From positions 186,001 through 250,000 of the forward strand of contig NZ_JAMPYG010000002.1 in the NCBI RefSeq assembly GCF_023700745.1: a stretch of 64,000 bases of DNA. Reading direction: 5' to 3'. The notes under the pieces were generated by a model, which was not told where the DNA came from, did not search any database, and was given only the letters and a program-made list of their open reading frames with translations. Shown piece by piece: positions 27,210 through 35,437 of this stretch. The stretch comes from Rhodoferax sp. (lineage in GTDB: Bacteria; Pseudomonadota; Gammaproteobacteria; Burkholderiales; Burkholderiaceae_C). The translations under genes were made by a program, and so were the position numbers. Position 1 is the first letter of the stretch; every line of letters starts with the position of its first letter.

Positions 27210-27668
27210 ATGACGCCCCCGCTGCTGGTGCTGGCCTGGGGCAATCCAAGCCGGGGCGATGATGCACTGGGGCCGCTGTGCCTGGCAGCGCTGCGCGAGC
27301 AACTGCCAGACGGCTTGCAAGACCAGGTTGAGTTTCTGGAAGATTACCAGTTGCAAATTGAGCACGCGCTCGATCTGGTCGGCCGTGCACGCGTGCTCTT
27401 CATTGACGCCAGCCTGAACTGCCCTGCACCATTTGAACGCAGCGCATTACGTGCAAGCCAAGATGCCAGCCTGACCACCCACGCCCTGTCGCCGCAGGCC
27501 TTGCTGCAGGTCTACCAGGATGTACAGGGGACAGCACCACCGCCCTGCACTTTGCTGGCGATTCGTGGCGAACAGTTTGAACTGGGTGCACCGCCCAGCC
27601 CGGCGGCGCTGGCGCACCTGAAAAGCGCCCTGGCCTGGGCTAGTCAGTGGTTGCTGAACGCCCACTGA
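27210..27668 (+). CDS. hoxW: Hydrogenase maturation endopeptidase HoxW
   Basis: HybD/HyaD-family protease that trims the C-terminus of HoxH once nickel is in place. 152 residues. The start of the fold is LLVLAWGNPSRGDDALGPL with the nickel-sensing Asp, and the second acidic ligand is in RVLFIDASLN. A His expected later is present in SLTTHALSPQALL. Its position directly after hoxH fixes the pairing. The generic hypABCDEF genes are not in this window. Confidence 0.9.
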   Translation: MTPPLLVLAWGNPSRGDDALGPLCLAALREQLPDGLQDQVEFLEDYQLQIEHALDLVGRARVLFIDASLNCPAPFERSALRASQDASLTTHALSPQALLQVYQDVQGTAPPPCTLLAIRGEQFELGAPPSPAALAHLKSALAWASQWLLNAH

Positions 27669-27680
27669 ATCCCTGCAACA

Positions 27681-28121
27681 TCATCCCAGCGCGTCGTTCA
27701 CCTGCTCATTGAATTCCGCCAGACTCTGCGCTGTCTGGACTTCGCGCGGCAAGGCGTCGCGCACTGAAAACACCCCCAGGATTTTGTTGGCTTCCGTGAC
27801 GATGGGCAAATGCCTGAAGCCACGCTCGATCATGATCAGCACCGCATCGGCCACCTTGGTTTCGGGCACCACACAGAGCGGGCCGCGCGTCATGATGTCA
27901 GCTACCGTGGTGGTGGCGGGATCGAGTGACTTGGCCACCAGGCGGGTCATCAGGTCGCGCTCGGTCACGATCCCCAGCAGCGTGTTGCTGGCATCAATGA
28001 CCAGCACACTGCCGCAATTGGCCCGCGTCATGACACAGGCCGCAGAATAAACCGTGGCAGTGGGCACCACGCTGACCACATGGCGCTGAGCCATGGATTG
28101 AAAAACAGTGCGTTCGGACAT
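27681..28121 (-). CDS. Tandem CBS-domain protein
   Basis: A 146-residue protein made of two CBS domains (Bateman module), residues ~10-60 and ~75-130, with typical VLVIDASNTLLGIVTERDL and ITRGPLCVVPETKVADAV-like segments. Such small proteins usually bind adenine nucleotides and act as regulators of an enzyme. It is the last gene in the kor run, 34 bp after korB, suggesting a sensor of energy or redox charge for the oxidoreductase, which is inference. It converges on hoxW with 12 bp between the stops. Confidence 0.85.
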   Translation of the reverse strand: MSERTVFQSMAQRHVVSVVPTATVYSAACVMTRANCGSVLVIDASNTLLGIVTERDLMTRLVAKSLDPATTTVADIMTRGPLCVVPETKVADAVLIMIERGFRHLPIVTEANKILGVFSVRDALPREVQTAQSLAEFNEQVNDALG

Positions 28122-28155
28122 GGCAGACTCCTCGGGTGCTGATGGGTTGATGGGT

Positions 28156-29211
28156 TCAACGCAGGGCCGCGTTGATTTTTTCCAACGCTTTGGCGCCCGG
28201 ATTGAGTTGCGCGGCGTTCAGGGTATTGAGCGGCACGGCGCAGGTGTTCATCGCCGTGTGCAGGTCCGTGGCCAGCGGGTCCAGGTACAGCAGACCGGTG
28301 ACCACCTCGCCGCGCGCCTGATGCTGCTGCATGTAGCCCATGGCGGCATAGCGGTCGGTGGGGTCGTAATCGGCATTCAGTTTGCGCAAGCGCAACACCG
28401 AACCGTCGTGCTGTTCCACTTCGACAAGCTCGCCGGGGGCGTAGTCGGCGGTGATCTCGTGCCCTGGGGTGATGAAGTCGATGCGGCTCACGGCTTCGTT
28501 GTGCTGGCGCACATAGTCGTAGCTCTTGGTGCTGCCACCGTGGTTGTTGAAGGTCACGCAGGGGCTGATGACATCAATGAAGGCTGCGCCGCCATGCGCC
28601 ATGGCCCCCTTGATGAGCGGCACCAGCTGGGCCTTGTCGCCCGAGAAACTGCGCGCCACAAAGGTGGCCCCCAATTGCAGCGCAATGCCCACCAGATCAA
28701 CCGGGCTGTCGCTGTTGACGACGCCTTTCTTGCTCTTGGAGCCACGGTCTGCGGTGGCCGAGAACTGGCCTTTGGTCAGGCCGTAAACACCGTTGTTTTC
28801 CACGATGTAGGCCATGCGCACGCCGCGCCGCATGGCGTTGGCAAACTGGCCCAGGCCAATCGAGGCCGAGTCACCGTCGCCTGAAATGCCGAGGTACAAC
28901 AGCTCCCGATTGGCCATGTTGGCACCGGTCAACACGCTGGGCATGCGCCCATGGACGGTGTTGAAGCCGTGCGAGGCACCCAGAAAGTAGTCCGGCGTTT
29001 TGGAACTGCAACCAATGCCCGAGAGCTTGGCCACGCGGTGCGGCTCAATGTCCAGGTCCCAGCAGGCCTGGACGATGGCGGCCGAAATGGAGTCATGACC
29101 ACAGCCCGCACACAGGGTTGAAATGCGGCCTTCGTAGTCGCGCCGGGTGTAGCCCACCTTGTTGGTGTGCAAGGTGGGGTGATGCAGCCTGGGTTTGGCA
29201 ATAAAAGTCAT
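28156..29211 (-). CDS. korB: 2-oxoacid:acceptor oxidoreductase beta subunit
   Basis: Thiamine pyrophosphate-binding beta subunit, 351 residues. The TPP motif is GISGDGDSASIGLGQFANAMRR-like, with the preceding CAGCGHD and IGCSSKTPDYF supplying conserved cysteines. It oxidatively decarboxylates a 2-oxoacid with korA. The ATG overlaps the korA stop by four bases. The assembly with korC resembles the three-subunit 2-oxoglutarate:NADP+ oxidoreductase (KorABC) that I recall from Azoarcus evansii; whether the substrate is 2-oxoglutarate, pyruvate or another 2-oxoacid is not settled by sequence. Confidence 0.88.
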   Translation of the reverse strand: MTFIAKPRLHHPTLHTNKVGYTRRDYEGRISTLCAGCGHDSISAAIVQACWDLDIEPHRVAKLSGIGCSSKTPDYFLGASHGFNTVHGRMPSVLTGANMANRELLYLGISGDGDSASIGLGQFANAMRRGVRMAYIVENNGVYGLTKGQFSATADRGSKSKKGVVNSDSPVDLVGIALQLGATFVARSFSGDKAQLVPLIKGAMAHGGAAFIDVISPCVTFNNHGGSTKSYDYVRQHNEAVSRIDFITPGHEITADYAPGELVEVEQHDGSVLRLRKLNADYDPTDRYAAMGYMQQHQARGEVVTGLLYLDPLATDLHTAMNTCAVPLNTLNAAQLNPGAKALEKINAALR

Positions 29212-31022
29212 ACCAGCTCCTTTTGCACATGATCGTGAATGTTTTTGATGATGAAGCGCGCGGTGATGGGCGTGCCGTCGTAATGCAGCACGGGCACCAG
29301 TTTGGCCGGGTTGACCTCCAGCTCATTGATGAGCATGGTGCGCATCTGGCCGTCACGGTTCTGTTCTGCGACAAACACCTTGTCGTGCGCGGCGATGAAT
29401 TCCCGCACGGAATCTGGAAATGGAAACGCACACAGACGCATGGCATCGACATGATCGCCGTTGGTCTCCAGCACATCCAGCGCCTCACGCATGGCGGGGG
29501 TGGTGGAGCCGTAGTAAATGATGCCCAGTTTGGTGGGCTCGGCGGCCTTGCGGAACACCGGCTGGGGCACCAGGGTCTCGGCCGTTTTGAATTTATGCAA
29601 GAGCCGCTCCATGTTGTAGATGTAGTCGGCCCCAGCCTCGGAATACATGGCCTGCGGATTGCGCGAAGTGCCACGGGTGAAAAAAGCACCCTTGCTCGGG
29701 TGGGTGCCGGGCAAGGTGCGCCACGGAATGCCGTCACCGTCGACATCCTTGTAGCGACCAAAAGGCTTGCCGGCTTCGAGTTCTTCGGCGGTCATGATCT
29801 TGCCGCGGTCGTATTCCTTGGCGTCGTCCCAGACAAAGGGCTTGCACAGGCGCTGGTTCATGCCGATGTCGAGGTCGGTCATGACAAAAATGGGCGTCTG
29901 CAGGCGCTCGGCCAGGTCCAGCGCGGCGGCCGAATGGGTAAAGCACTCGTGCGGATCCTGCGGAAACAGCAGCACGTGCTTGGTGTCACCATGCGAGGCG
30001 TAGGCGCAGGCCAGCAGGTCCGCCTGCTGGGTGCGTGTGGGCATGCCGGTGCTTGGGCCGCCGCGCTGCACGTTGATGATGGTCACCGGAATCTCGGCAA
30101 AATAGGCCAGGCCGATGAACTCGGTCATCAGCGACACACCGGGGCCCGACGTGGCCGTGAAAGCCCGCGCGCCGTTCCAGCCCGCGCCCACCACCATGCC
30201 GATGGAGGCCAGTTCGTCTTCGGCCTGCACGATGGCAAAGCGGTGCTGCCCGGTGGCCGGGTCAATGCGGAATTTCTCGCAGTATTTCTGGAACGCCTCG
30301 GGGATCGAGGTGGACGGGGTAATGGGATACCAGGCAGCCACGGTGGCGCCGCCATACACCAGGCCCAGGCCGGCGGCACTGTTGCCGTCGGTGAAAATCT
30401 GGTCACCCACGTTGTCGGCGCGCCGCACCCGAATGCCCAGCGGCGCCTGCATGTGCGTTTTGACGTAATCGCGCCCCATGTGCAGCGCCTTGATGTTGGA
30501 TTCCAGCAGGCGCTCCTTGCCCTTGAACTGCTCGGCAAAGAGCTTCTCGAACACCTCGGCGTCCACATCCAGCAGCACCGACAGGGCGCCCACGTAAATG
30601 ATGTTCTTGAACAACTGGCGCTGGCGCGGGTCGGTGTAGGCGTTGTTGGCAATTTCGGTCAGCGGCACACCCATGGTGTGCACGTCGTCACGAAACTTGT
30701 TGGGCGGCATGGGGCGCGTGCTGTCATAAAACAGGTAGCCGCCGGACTCGATCTCGGCAATGTCGGCGTCCCAGGTTTGCGGGTTCATGGCGACCATCAT
30801 GTCGACGCCGCCACGCCGGCCGTGGTAACCCTTCTCACACACGCGGGCTTCGTACCAGGTGGGCATGCCCTGGATGTTGCTGGGAAAAATATTGCGCGGG
30901 CTCACGGGCACGCCCATGCGCATCACCGCCTTGGCAAACAGCTCATTGGCCGAGGCCGAACCCGAGCCGTTGACATTGGCAAACTTGATGACGAAATCGT
31001 TGATGGCTTCTATGCGCTTCAT
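29208..31022 (-). CDS. korA: 2-oxoacid:acceptor oxidoreductase fused gamma-alpha subunit
   Basis: Fusion of the gamma domain (residues 1-190, beginning INDFVIKFANVNGSGSASAN) and the alpha pyrimidine-binding/transketolase-like domain (190-600, with WYPITPSTSIPEAF and TATSGPGVSLMTEF). 604 residues from ATG 31020-31022. The longer frame upstream runs into korC and is not used. It forms the catalytic complex with korB. Start and stop both overlap neighbours by four bases, so korC-korA-korB is one translationally coupled unit. Confidence 0.9.
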   Translation of the reverse strand: MKRIEAINDFVIKFANVNGSGSASANELFAKAVMRMGVPVSPRNIFPSNIQGMPTWYEARVCEKGYHGRRGGVDMMVAMNPQTWDADIAEIESGGYLFYDSTRPMPPNKFRDDVHTMGVPLTEIANNAYTDPRQRQLFKNIIYVGALSVLLDVDAEVFEKLFAEQFKGKERLLESNIKALHMGRDYVKTHMQAPLGIRVRRADNVGDQIFTDGNSAAGLGLVYGGATVAAWYPITPSTSIPEAFQKYCEKFRIDPATGQHRFAIVQAEDELASIGMVVGAGWNGARAFTATSGPGVSLMTEFIGLAYFAEIPVTIINVQRGGPSTGMPTRTQQADLLACAYASHGDTKHVLLFPQDPHECFTHSAAALDLAERLQTPIFVMTDLDIGMNQRLCKPFVWDDAKEYDRGKIMTAEELEAGKPFGRYKDVDGDGIPWRTLPGTHPSKGAFFTRGTSRNPQAMYSEAGADYIYNMERLLHKFKTAETLVPQPVFRKAAEPTKLGIIYYGSTTPAMREALDVLETNGDHVDAMRLCAFPFPDSVREFIAAHDKVFVAEQNRDGQMRTMLINELEVNPAKLVPVLHYDGTPITARFIIKNIHDHVQKELV

Positions 31023-32863
31023 GCGGCCTCCGGTTGGGCAATGTGGGCTGCAGGGGTGGGTTTGGCATCTCTGCACTTGGGACCCGCCTGCGTGGTATTG
31101 AGCAGAAACTTCTGCATGTCCCAGGCCCCGGTGGGACAACGCTCGGCACACAAACCGCAGTGCAGGCAAACGTCTTCGTCCTTCACCATGACACGACCGG
31201 TCTTGAGTTCGGCGGACACATACAAATCCTGCCCGGTATGGGTGGCTGGTGCCTTGAGGCGGGTGCGTAGGTCAGCTTCGTCGCCATTGGCGGTGAAAGT
31301 GATGCAGTCCATCGGACAAATGTCAACGCAGGCATCGCACTCAATGCAGGTGTTGCGGTTGAACACGGTCTGCACGTCGCAGTTCAGGCAGCGGCTGGCC
31401 TCCTTGAACGCGGTAGCGGCATCAAAACCTAACTCGACTTCGATCTTGATGCTGGCCAGTGCGGTTTCGGCTGCGGCCCATGGCACTCTGAAGCGCACAT
31501 CGTTCGACACATCGTTGCGGTAGCTCCACTCGTGGATGCCCATTTTTTGCGACATCAAATTGACCGTGGGTGATGGCCGACGCGCCACGTCCTCACCATT
31601 GAGCAGCCGGTCGATCGACACCGCCGCCTCGTGCCCGTGGGCCACGGCGGTGATGATGTTCTTGGGTCCGTAAGCCGAATCACCGCCAAAAAACACATTC
31701 GGCAGGGTGGACTGGAAAGTACCTTCGGTCAGCACCGGCAGGCCCCATTTGTCAAACTCGATGCCGCAGTCGCGCTCGATCCAGGTGAAGGCGTTTTCCT
31801 GACCGACGGCAATCAGCACCTCGTCACAAGGCACCAGCACATCGGGCTCGCCGGTTGGAACCAGGCTGCGTTTGCCCTTGGCGTCGTACTCGGCTCGAAC
31901 GATCTCAAACGTCATGCCGGTCAGCTTGCCATTGTCATGTTCAAACGATTTGGGTACGTGGTAATTCAGAATCGGGATGCCTTCGTGCTGCGCATCTTCT
32001 TTTTCCCAAGGGGAGGCTTTCATTTCCTCAAAGCCGCTGCGCACAATCACCTTCACATCCTTGCCGCCCATGCGCCGCGCACTACGGCAGCAGTCCATGG
32101 CGGTGTTGCCACCGCCCAGGACAATCACACGCTCGGCGGTTTTGCTGATGTGGCCGAACGACACCGACATCAGCCAGTCGATGCCGATATGAATGTGCGC
32201 TGCCGCCTCCTTGCGCCCTGGCACCACCAGATCGCGTCCGCGCGGTGCGCCGCTGCCCACAAAAATGGCGTCATAACCCTGGCCCAGCAGCGTTTTCAAC
32301 GAATCGATGCGTTGCCCGGGCCTGAAGTCCACGCCCAGGTCCAGGATGTAACCGGTTTCCTCGTCCAGTACCGACTCGGGCAAACGGAACTTCGGAATCT
32401 GGGTGCGCACAAAGCCACCGGCCTTGCTTTCGCCCTCAAACACGGTCACGGCATAACCCAGCGGCACCAGGTCACGCGCCACCGTCAGGGAGGCCGGACC
32501 GGCGCCCACGCAGGCCACCCGCTTGCCGTTGGCTGGCGCCACCGTGGGCATGCGCGACTTGACGTCGTCCTTGAAGTCGGCCGCCACCCGTTTCAGGCGG
32601 CAAATGGCCACCGGCTCGGGCTTTTTGCTGTTGTTTTCTTCGACCCGGCCACGCCGGCAGGCCGGCTCGCAGGGGCGGTCGCAGGTGCGACCCAAAACAC
32701 CCGGAAACACGTTGCTCACCCAATTGATCATGTAGGCGTCGCTGTAGCGACCCTGCCCGATCAGGCGGATGTACTCGGGTACGGGAGTGTGGGCCGGACA
32801 GGCCCACTGGCAATCAACGACCTTGTGGAAATAGGTCGGATTCGAAAGGTTGGTAGCTTGCAA
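31019..32863 (-). CDS. korC: GltD-like NAD(P)H oxidoreductase subunit with two [4Fe-4S] clusters
   Basis: Flavoprotein of about 614 residues coupling korAB electrons to NAD(P). The N-terminal Fe-S domain has CQWACPAHTPVPEY and CDRPCEPACRRG; the FAD site is CVGAGPASLTVARDL; the NAD(P) site is VLGGGNTAMDCCRSARRMG. A C-terminal 8Fe-ferredoxin region has CIECDACVDICPMDC and CLHCGLCAERCP. The start is TTG at 32861-32863, chosen because AAGGAG lies six bases before it; a TTG seven codons earlier is possible, and no ATG is available before codon ~45. First gene of the operon, with an FNR-like box upstream. Confidence 0.85.
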   Translation of the reverse strand: MQATNLSNPTYFHKVVDCQWACPAHTPVPEYIRLIGQGRYSDAYMINWVSNVFPGVLGRTCDRPCEPACRRGRVEENNSKKPEPVAICRLKRVAADFKDDVKSRMPTVAPANGKRVACVGAGPASLTVARDLVPLGYAVTVFEGESKAGGFVRTQIPKFRLPESVLDEETGYILDLGVDFRPGQRIDSLKTLLGQGYDAIFVGSGAPRGRDLVVPGRKEAAAHIHIGIDWLMSVSFGHISKTAERVIVLGGGNTAMDCCRSARRMGGKDVKVIVRSGFEEMKASPWEKEDAQHEGIPILNYHVPKSFEHDNGKLTGMTFEIVRAEYDAKGKRSLVPTGEPDVLVPCDEVLIAVGQENAFTWIERDCGIEFDKWGLPVLTEGTFQSTLPNVFFGGDSAYGPKNIITAVAHGHEAAVSIDRLLNGEDVARRPSPTVNLMSQKMGIHEWSYRNDVSNDVRFRVPWAAAETALASIKIEVELGFDAATAFKEASRCLNCDVQTVFNRNTCIECDACVDICPMDCITFTANGDEADLRTRLKAPATHTGQDLYVSAELKTGRVMVKDEDVCLHCGLCAERCPTGAWDMQKFLLNTTQAGPKCRDAKPTPAAHIAQPEAA

Positions 32864-32974
32864 AGTCGTCTCCTTGCCCTGCAAACGCTTACGAAATGGT
32901 GCTGCAGGTGAGGGGGCATCCTACGCCCATCCATCGCTTTAACGCACGCCACGCCCTCCGAATTTGCCAGTTTG

Positions 32975-32988
32975 CTGATCTAGATCAA
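32975..32988. promoter_or_regulatory. FNR/ANR-like box 1 (korC side)
   Basis: CTGAT-CTAG-ATCAA matches TTGAT-N4-ATCAA at nine of ten specified bases. It is centred about 119 bp upstream of the korC start codon. Together with the second box it sits in the divergent korC-hemerythrin spacer. Dnr-like proteins read nearly the same motif. Confidence 0.6.
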
Positions 32989-33020
32989 ATATATTTCCAA
33001 GTCAAAAATCGACTGAAAAC

Positions 33021-33034
33021 TTGATTTGGCTCAA
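33021..33034. promoter_or_regulatory. FNR/ANR-like box 2 (hemerythrin side)
   Basis: TTGAT-TTGG-CTCAA matches TTGAT-N4-ATCAA at nine of ten specified bases. It is centred about 59 bp before the hemerythrin ATG, compatible with an activator position near -41 if the leader is short. Confidence 0.6.
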
Positions 33035-33086
33035 AGATGGGGACCGATCGCCCGCCAAAATGGATTCACCAAGCCCTGGAGAAACC

Positions 33087-33590
33087 ATGAATCCCCTACA
33101 GCACATTGAACAATTCAAGGCCCTCGATGCCTGCCACCAACAAATTCATCAGCACTTGGCCGAACTGGCAGATCTGCTGGAGCGCCTGGATACCGAGAGC
33201 GACAGCCCGCATTGCCGTCAAAAGGCAAAAACCATCGAGGCTTTTTTTTCAAAGGTCGCACGCCCGCACCACGCCGAGGAAGAAAAAGATATCTTTCCGA
33301 TGCTGCTGGCCAGCGACAACGCCGAACTGGTACAGGCGGTGCGCACCTTGCAGCAAGACCATGGCTGGATCGAACAAAACTGGCTCGAACTCGCCCCCAT
33401 GCTGCGCGCCATTGCCCAGGGTGAAGACTGGGCCGACCTGGCCGAACTCAAACACAACGCCGAAGTATTTGTGAGCCTGTGCCACGACCATATCGTGCTC
33501 GAGGAGTCGTTGATCTATCCCGAGGCCAAAGCGCACCTGATCGAAACATTTGCCAGTCGGGCAGCAAGGCTGGCGCAAAAAGCAACGTAA
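33087..33590 (+). CDS. Hemerythrin HHE-domain protein
   Basis: A 167-residue four-helix bundle protein expected to bind a non-haem di-iron site and O2, NO or serve in iron-sulfur repair. Ligand-bearing segments are CHQQIHQHLAEL, RPHHAEEEKDIFP, LQQDHGWIEQNW and LCHDHIVLEESLIYPEA, giving the H...HxxxE...H...HxxxE/D set. The start ATG 33087 has GGAG seven bases upstream. It diverges from the kor operon with FNR-like boxes between, suggesting a role at the oxic/anoxic transition. Confidence 0.88.
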   Translation: MNPLQHIEQFKALDACHQQIHQHLAELADLLERLDTESDSPHCRQKAKTIEAFFSKVARPHHAEEEKDIFPMLLASDNAELVQAVRTLQQDHGWIEQNWLELAPMLRAIAQGEDWADLAELKHNAEVFVSLCHDHIVLEESLIYPEAKAHLIETFASRAARLAQKAT

Positions 33591-33645
33591 TCACACAGCC
33601 ACACGCCCAGCCCTGGAACCTGTCTCCCCAGAATGGGCATACTGA

Positions 33646-33696
33646 TTGCATCACCAGGATTGATGCGCATATACTTTTCGCATCAATCCTGGTGAT
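33646..33696 (+). promoter_or_regulatory. Promoter and operator of the ccdA-like gene
   Basis: A perfect 18-bp inverted repeat has arms at 33650-33667 (starting ATCACCAGG) and 33679-33696, separated by 11 bases. TTGCAT (33646-33651) and TATACT (33670-33675) form a likely -35/-10 pair with 18-base spacing, so the -10 lies between the arms. This is the layout of an autorepressed toxin-antitoxin promoter. The right arm ends five bases before the gene start. Confidence 0.65.
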
Positions 33697-33701
33697 TTCA
33701 A

Positions 33702-34022
33702 ATGTTGAACTTTGAAAAGTCCCCCAAAAAAGCGACCAATTTGTCTTTGAATACTGGCCTTTTGGAGGCCGCGCGCCAATTAGGGCTGAACCTGTCCCAA
33801 ACTGTCAACACGCTGCTGGCTGATGAAGTCAAGCGCCGCTATTGGGCCAAATGGAACGAAGACAACAAGGATGCCATTTCAGCCTACAACGACAGAATTG
33901 CCAAACACGGCCTGACGCTCGCCAAATACCGAAGTTGGGGCCAGTCGCCGGGTGATTGCTATTCGGGGGCAATCGCGGCGAGGGCGCCGCTCCCACAGTG
34001 TCTGCCGCTCCTACAAAACTGA
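33702..34022 (+). CDS. CcdA-like antitoxin, orphan, with REP-derived C-terminus
   Basis: The first ~85 residues match CcdA-type antitoxins: an N-terminal ribbon-helix-helix (ATNLSLNTGLLEAARQLGLN, SQTVNTLLADEV) and the toxin-binding tail ISAYNDRIAKHGLTLAKYRSW. CcdA normally ends at that point. Here the frame continues for about 22 residues through an REP-like palindrome (33973-33996) before stopping at 34022. No ccdB follows: the next 80 bp hold only a terminator. The toxin gene and the native antitoxin stop appear to have been lost when the repeat arrived. Confidence 0.75.
   Translation: MLNFEKSPKKATNLSLNTGLLEAARQLGLNLSQTVNTLLADEVKRRYWAKWNEDNKDAISAYNDRIAKHGLTLAKYRSWGQSPGDCYSGAIAARAPLPQCLPLLQN
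33973..34014. repeat. REP-like unit at the end of ccdA (locus 4)
   Basis: A complete inverted unit at 33973-33996 (TCGCGGCGAGGG... CTCCCAC) is followed by a degenerate head, CCGCTCCTACA, at 34005-34014. It lies in frame within the annotated antitoxin gene and supplies codons for AIAARAPLPQ. Confidence 0.8.
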
Positions 34023-34051
34023 CGCAATGACGCTGTTTTTTTACGCGAATA

Positions 34052-34098
34052 GCAGACCCAAAAAAAGCCCCTTGCGGGGCTATTTTTTTTGGTCTGCG
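34052..34098. terminator. Bidirectional intrinsic terminator
   Basis: The stem AGCCCC-TTGC-GGGGCT (34066-34081) is flanked by A and T tracts on both sides, nested within outer arms GCAGACC (34052-34058) and GGTCTGC (34092-34098). It would end ccdA transcription on the plus strand and the porin transcript on the minus strand. Confidence 0.8.
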
Positions 34099-34105
34099 CC
34101 GGAGA

Positions 34106-35437
34106 TCAGAAGCGATGGCGGATGCCCAGGGCCAGGCCGGTGGAATCTGTACCAGCCGAAGCCGTCACGCCACCCAGGTAACCATTGCCGCCTGGTGCCA
34201 CTTGGGCATTTGCGCTGTTGTCAAAACGAACCAGCACGGCATTCAGATCCGTGCGCTTGGACAGCGCATAGGTGTAGGCCGCACCATAGGATTTGAGATC
34301 CGCATTGGCGGGGCGCTTGTCGTCATACTTGTTGTAGGCGACCGAAATGGTGTGGGGCCCGGTCACGTTGCGATAGCCAATGTGGAACAGGGTGCCGTCT
34401 TGTTTAAAGGCGTCAATAAACTTCGACTCCACCAGATTTCCGAAAGCGACTACCGGCGCAGGAGAACCGGTAGGAGCAATCAAATTTGAAATTGTAGAGA
34501 AACCATTGGGGTTGTCATCCTTGATTGTGGTCACCAAGCCACTGAGCTTGCTGCTGCCCATATTCATTGAAGCACCCAGCACAGTGGAAGTCAGCGACTT
34601 GTCGCCCAGTTCGTTATTTTTTGTGTTGTAGCCCAAGCCAACCGAGAAGGCATTGGTCGTATAACCCACATTGATACCAAGCAATCTGCCTGCCCCGGAA
34701 TCACCCGCCACTTCGCCAGGGGCGTACATCAGTGAGCCCGAAATACCATCCTTGACGATACGGTAAGACAAGGCATTGGAAGTCCGGATTTCAAATACGG
34801 CCGGGAACTGCACAATTTGACCAGCCGACAAGGCCGACTGCGTGGCCATGATGTCGTAGGTGCCAAAGGTTTCATAAGCAGGTGTGTATTGACGGCCCGC
34901 CAGAACAGCCCCCACAGGCGTGATCAAGCCAACAAAGGCTTGCCGATCGAAGGCGCGGTTGCCAGTGGCACCCACATTCACGCCATACTCATTGGCCAAA
35001 GCGAGATCGACTTTGCTAACGGTTCCCTGTACGGTACCGAGTGGCAAACCCAAGGCTGCATCGGACGGTAACCCCAGCAAAGTCGCTTGCGAAAACCGAT
35101 CCGACAACTGCGTGCCAGTAATCGGCCGATTGCTATTGGCACCCGTATCCAGTTCAACGCGCGCTTCCAGCGTAAAGATCGCCTTGTAGCCACCGCCCAA
35201 ATCTTCATTGCCTTTGATACCCCAACGCGAGCCTTCCATGATCCCGCTGGCGACTTGCGTGACCGTGCCGTTTCGCAGGCCGCTGACCGAGGTGATGCCG
35301 ACATCAGCCAGTCCATACAAGGTCACACCGGGAGCGGGCACCTGCGCCTGCGCCAAACCGGCGCAGCACAGCGCACTGGCCAGCGCCACATGACGAAGAC
35401 CCAACACAGAAGCCTTGGAAGAAGATTGTTTGTTCAT
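34106..35437 (-). CDS. Outer-membrane porin (Porin_4 family)
   Basis: Trimeric-type general diffusion porin of betaproteobacteria; 443 residues from ATG 35435-35437, longer than the two porins that follow (338-340). A signal peptide ends at AGLAQAQ, then GVTLYGLADVG is the first beta-strand. WGIKGNEDLGGGYKAIFTLE is the conserved strand 2-3 region, and the C-terminus GLALGIRHRF ends in Phe for BAM recognition. The extra length falls in the extracellular loop regions. It diverges from the porin gene at 35869. Confidence 0.92.
   Translation of the reverse strand: MNKQSSSKASVLGLRHVALASALCCAGLAQAQVPAPGVTLYGLADVGITSVSGLRNGTVTQVASGIMEGSRWGIKGNEDLGGGYKAIFTLEARVELDTGANSNRPITGTQLSDRFSQATLLGLPSDAALGLPLGTVQGTVSKVDLALANEYGVNVGATGNRAFDRQAFVGLITPVGAVLAGRQYTPAYETFGTYDIMATQSALSAGQIVQFPAVFEIRTSNALSYRIVKDGISGSLMYAPGEVAGDSGAGRLLGINVGYTTNAFSVGLGYNTKNNELGDKSLTSTVLGASMNMGSSKLSGLVTTIKDDNPNGFSTISNLIAPTGSPAPVVAFGNLVESKFIDAFKQDGTLFHIGYRNVTGPHTISVAYNKYDDKRPANADLKSYGAAYTYALSKRTDLNAVLVRFDNSANAQVAPGGNGYLGGVTASAGTDSTGLALGIRHRF

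Noticed and set aside
29223..31523. Very long open frame (766 codons) on the plus strand opposite korA/korC
   Set aside because: Antisense to clearly recognisable coding sequence; its translation is rich in His, Gly and Val as expected from a GC-rich shadow frame, and has no family features.
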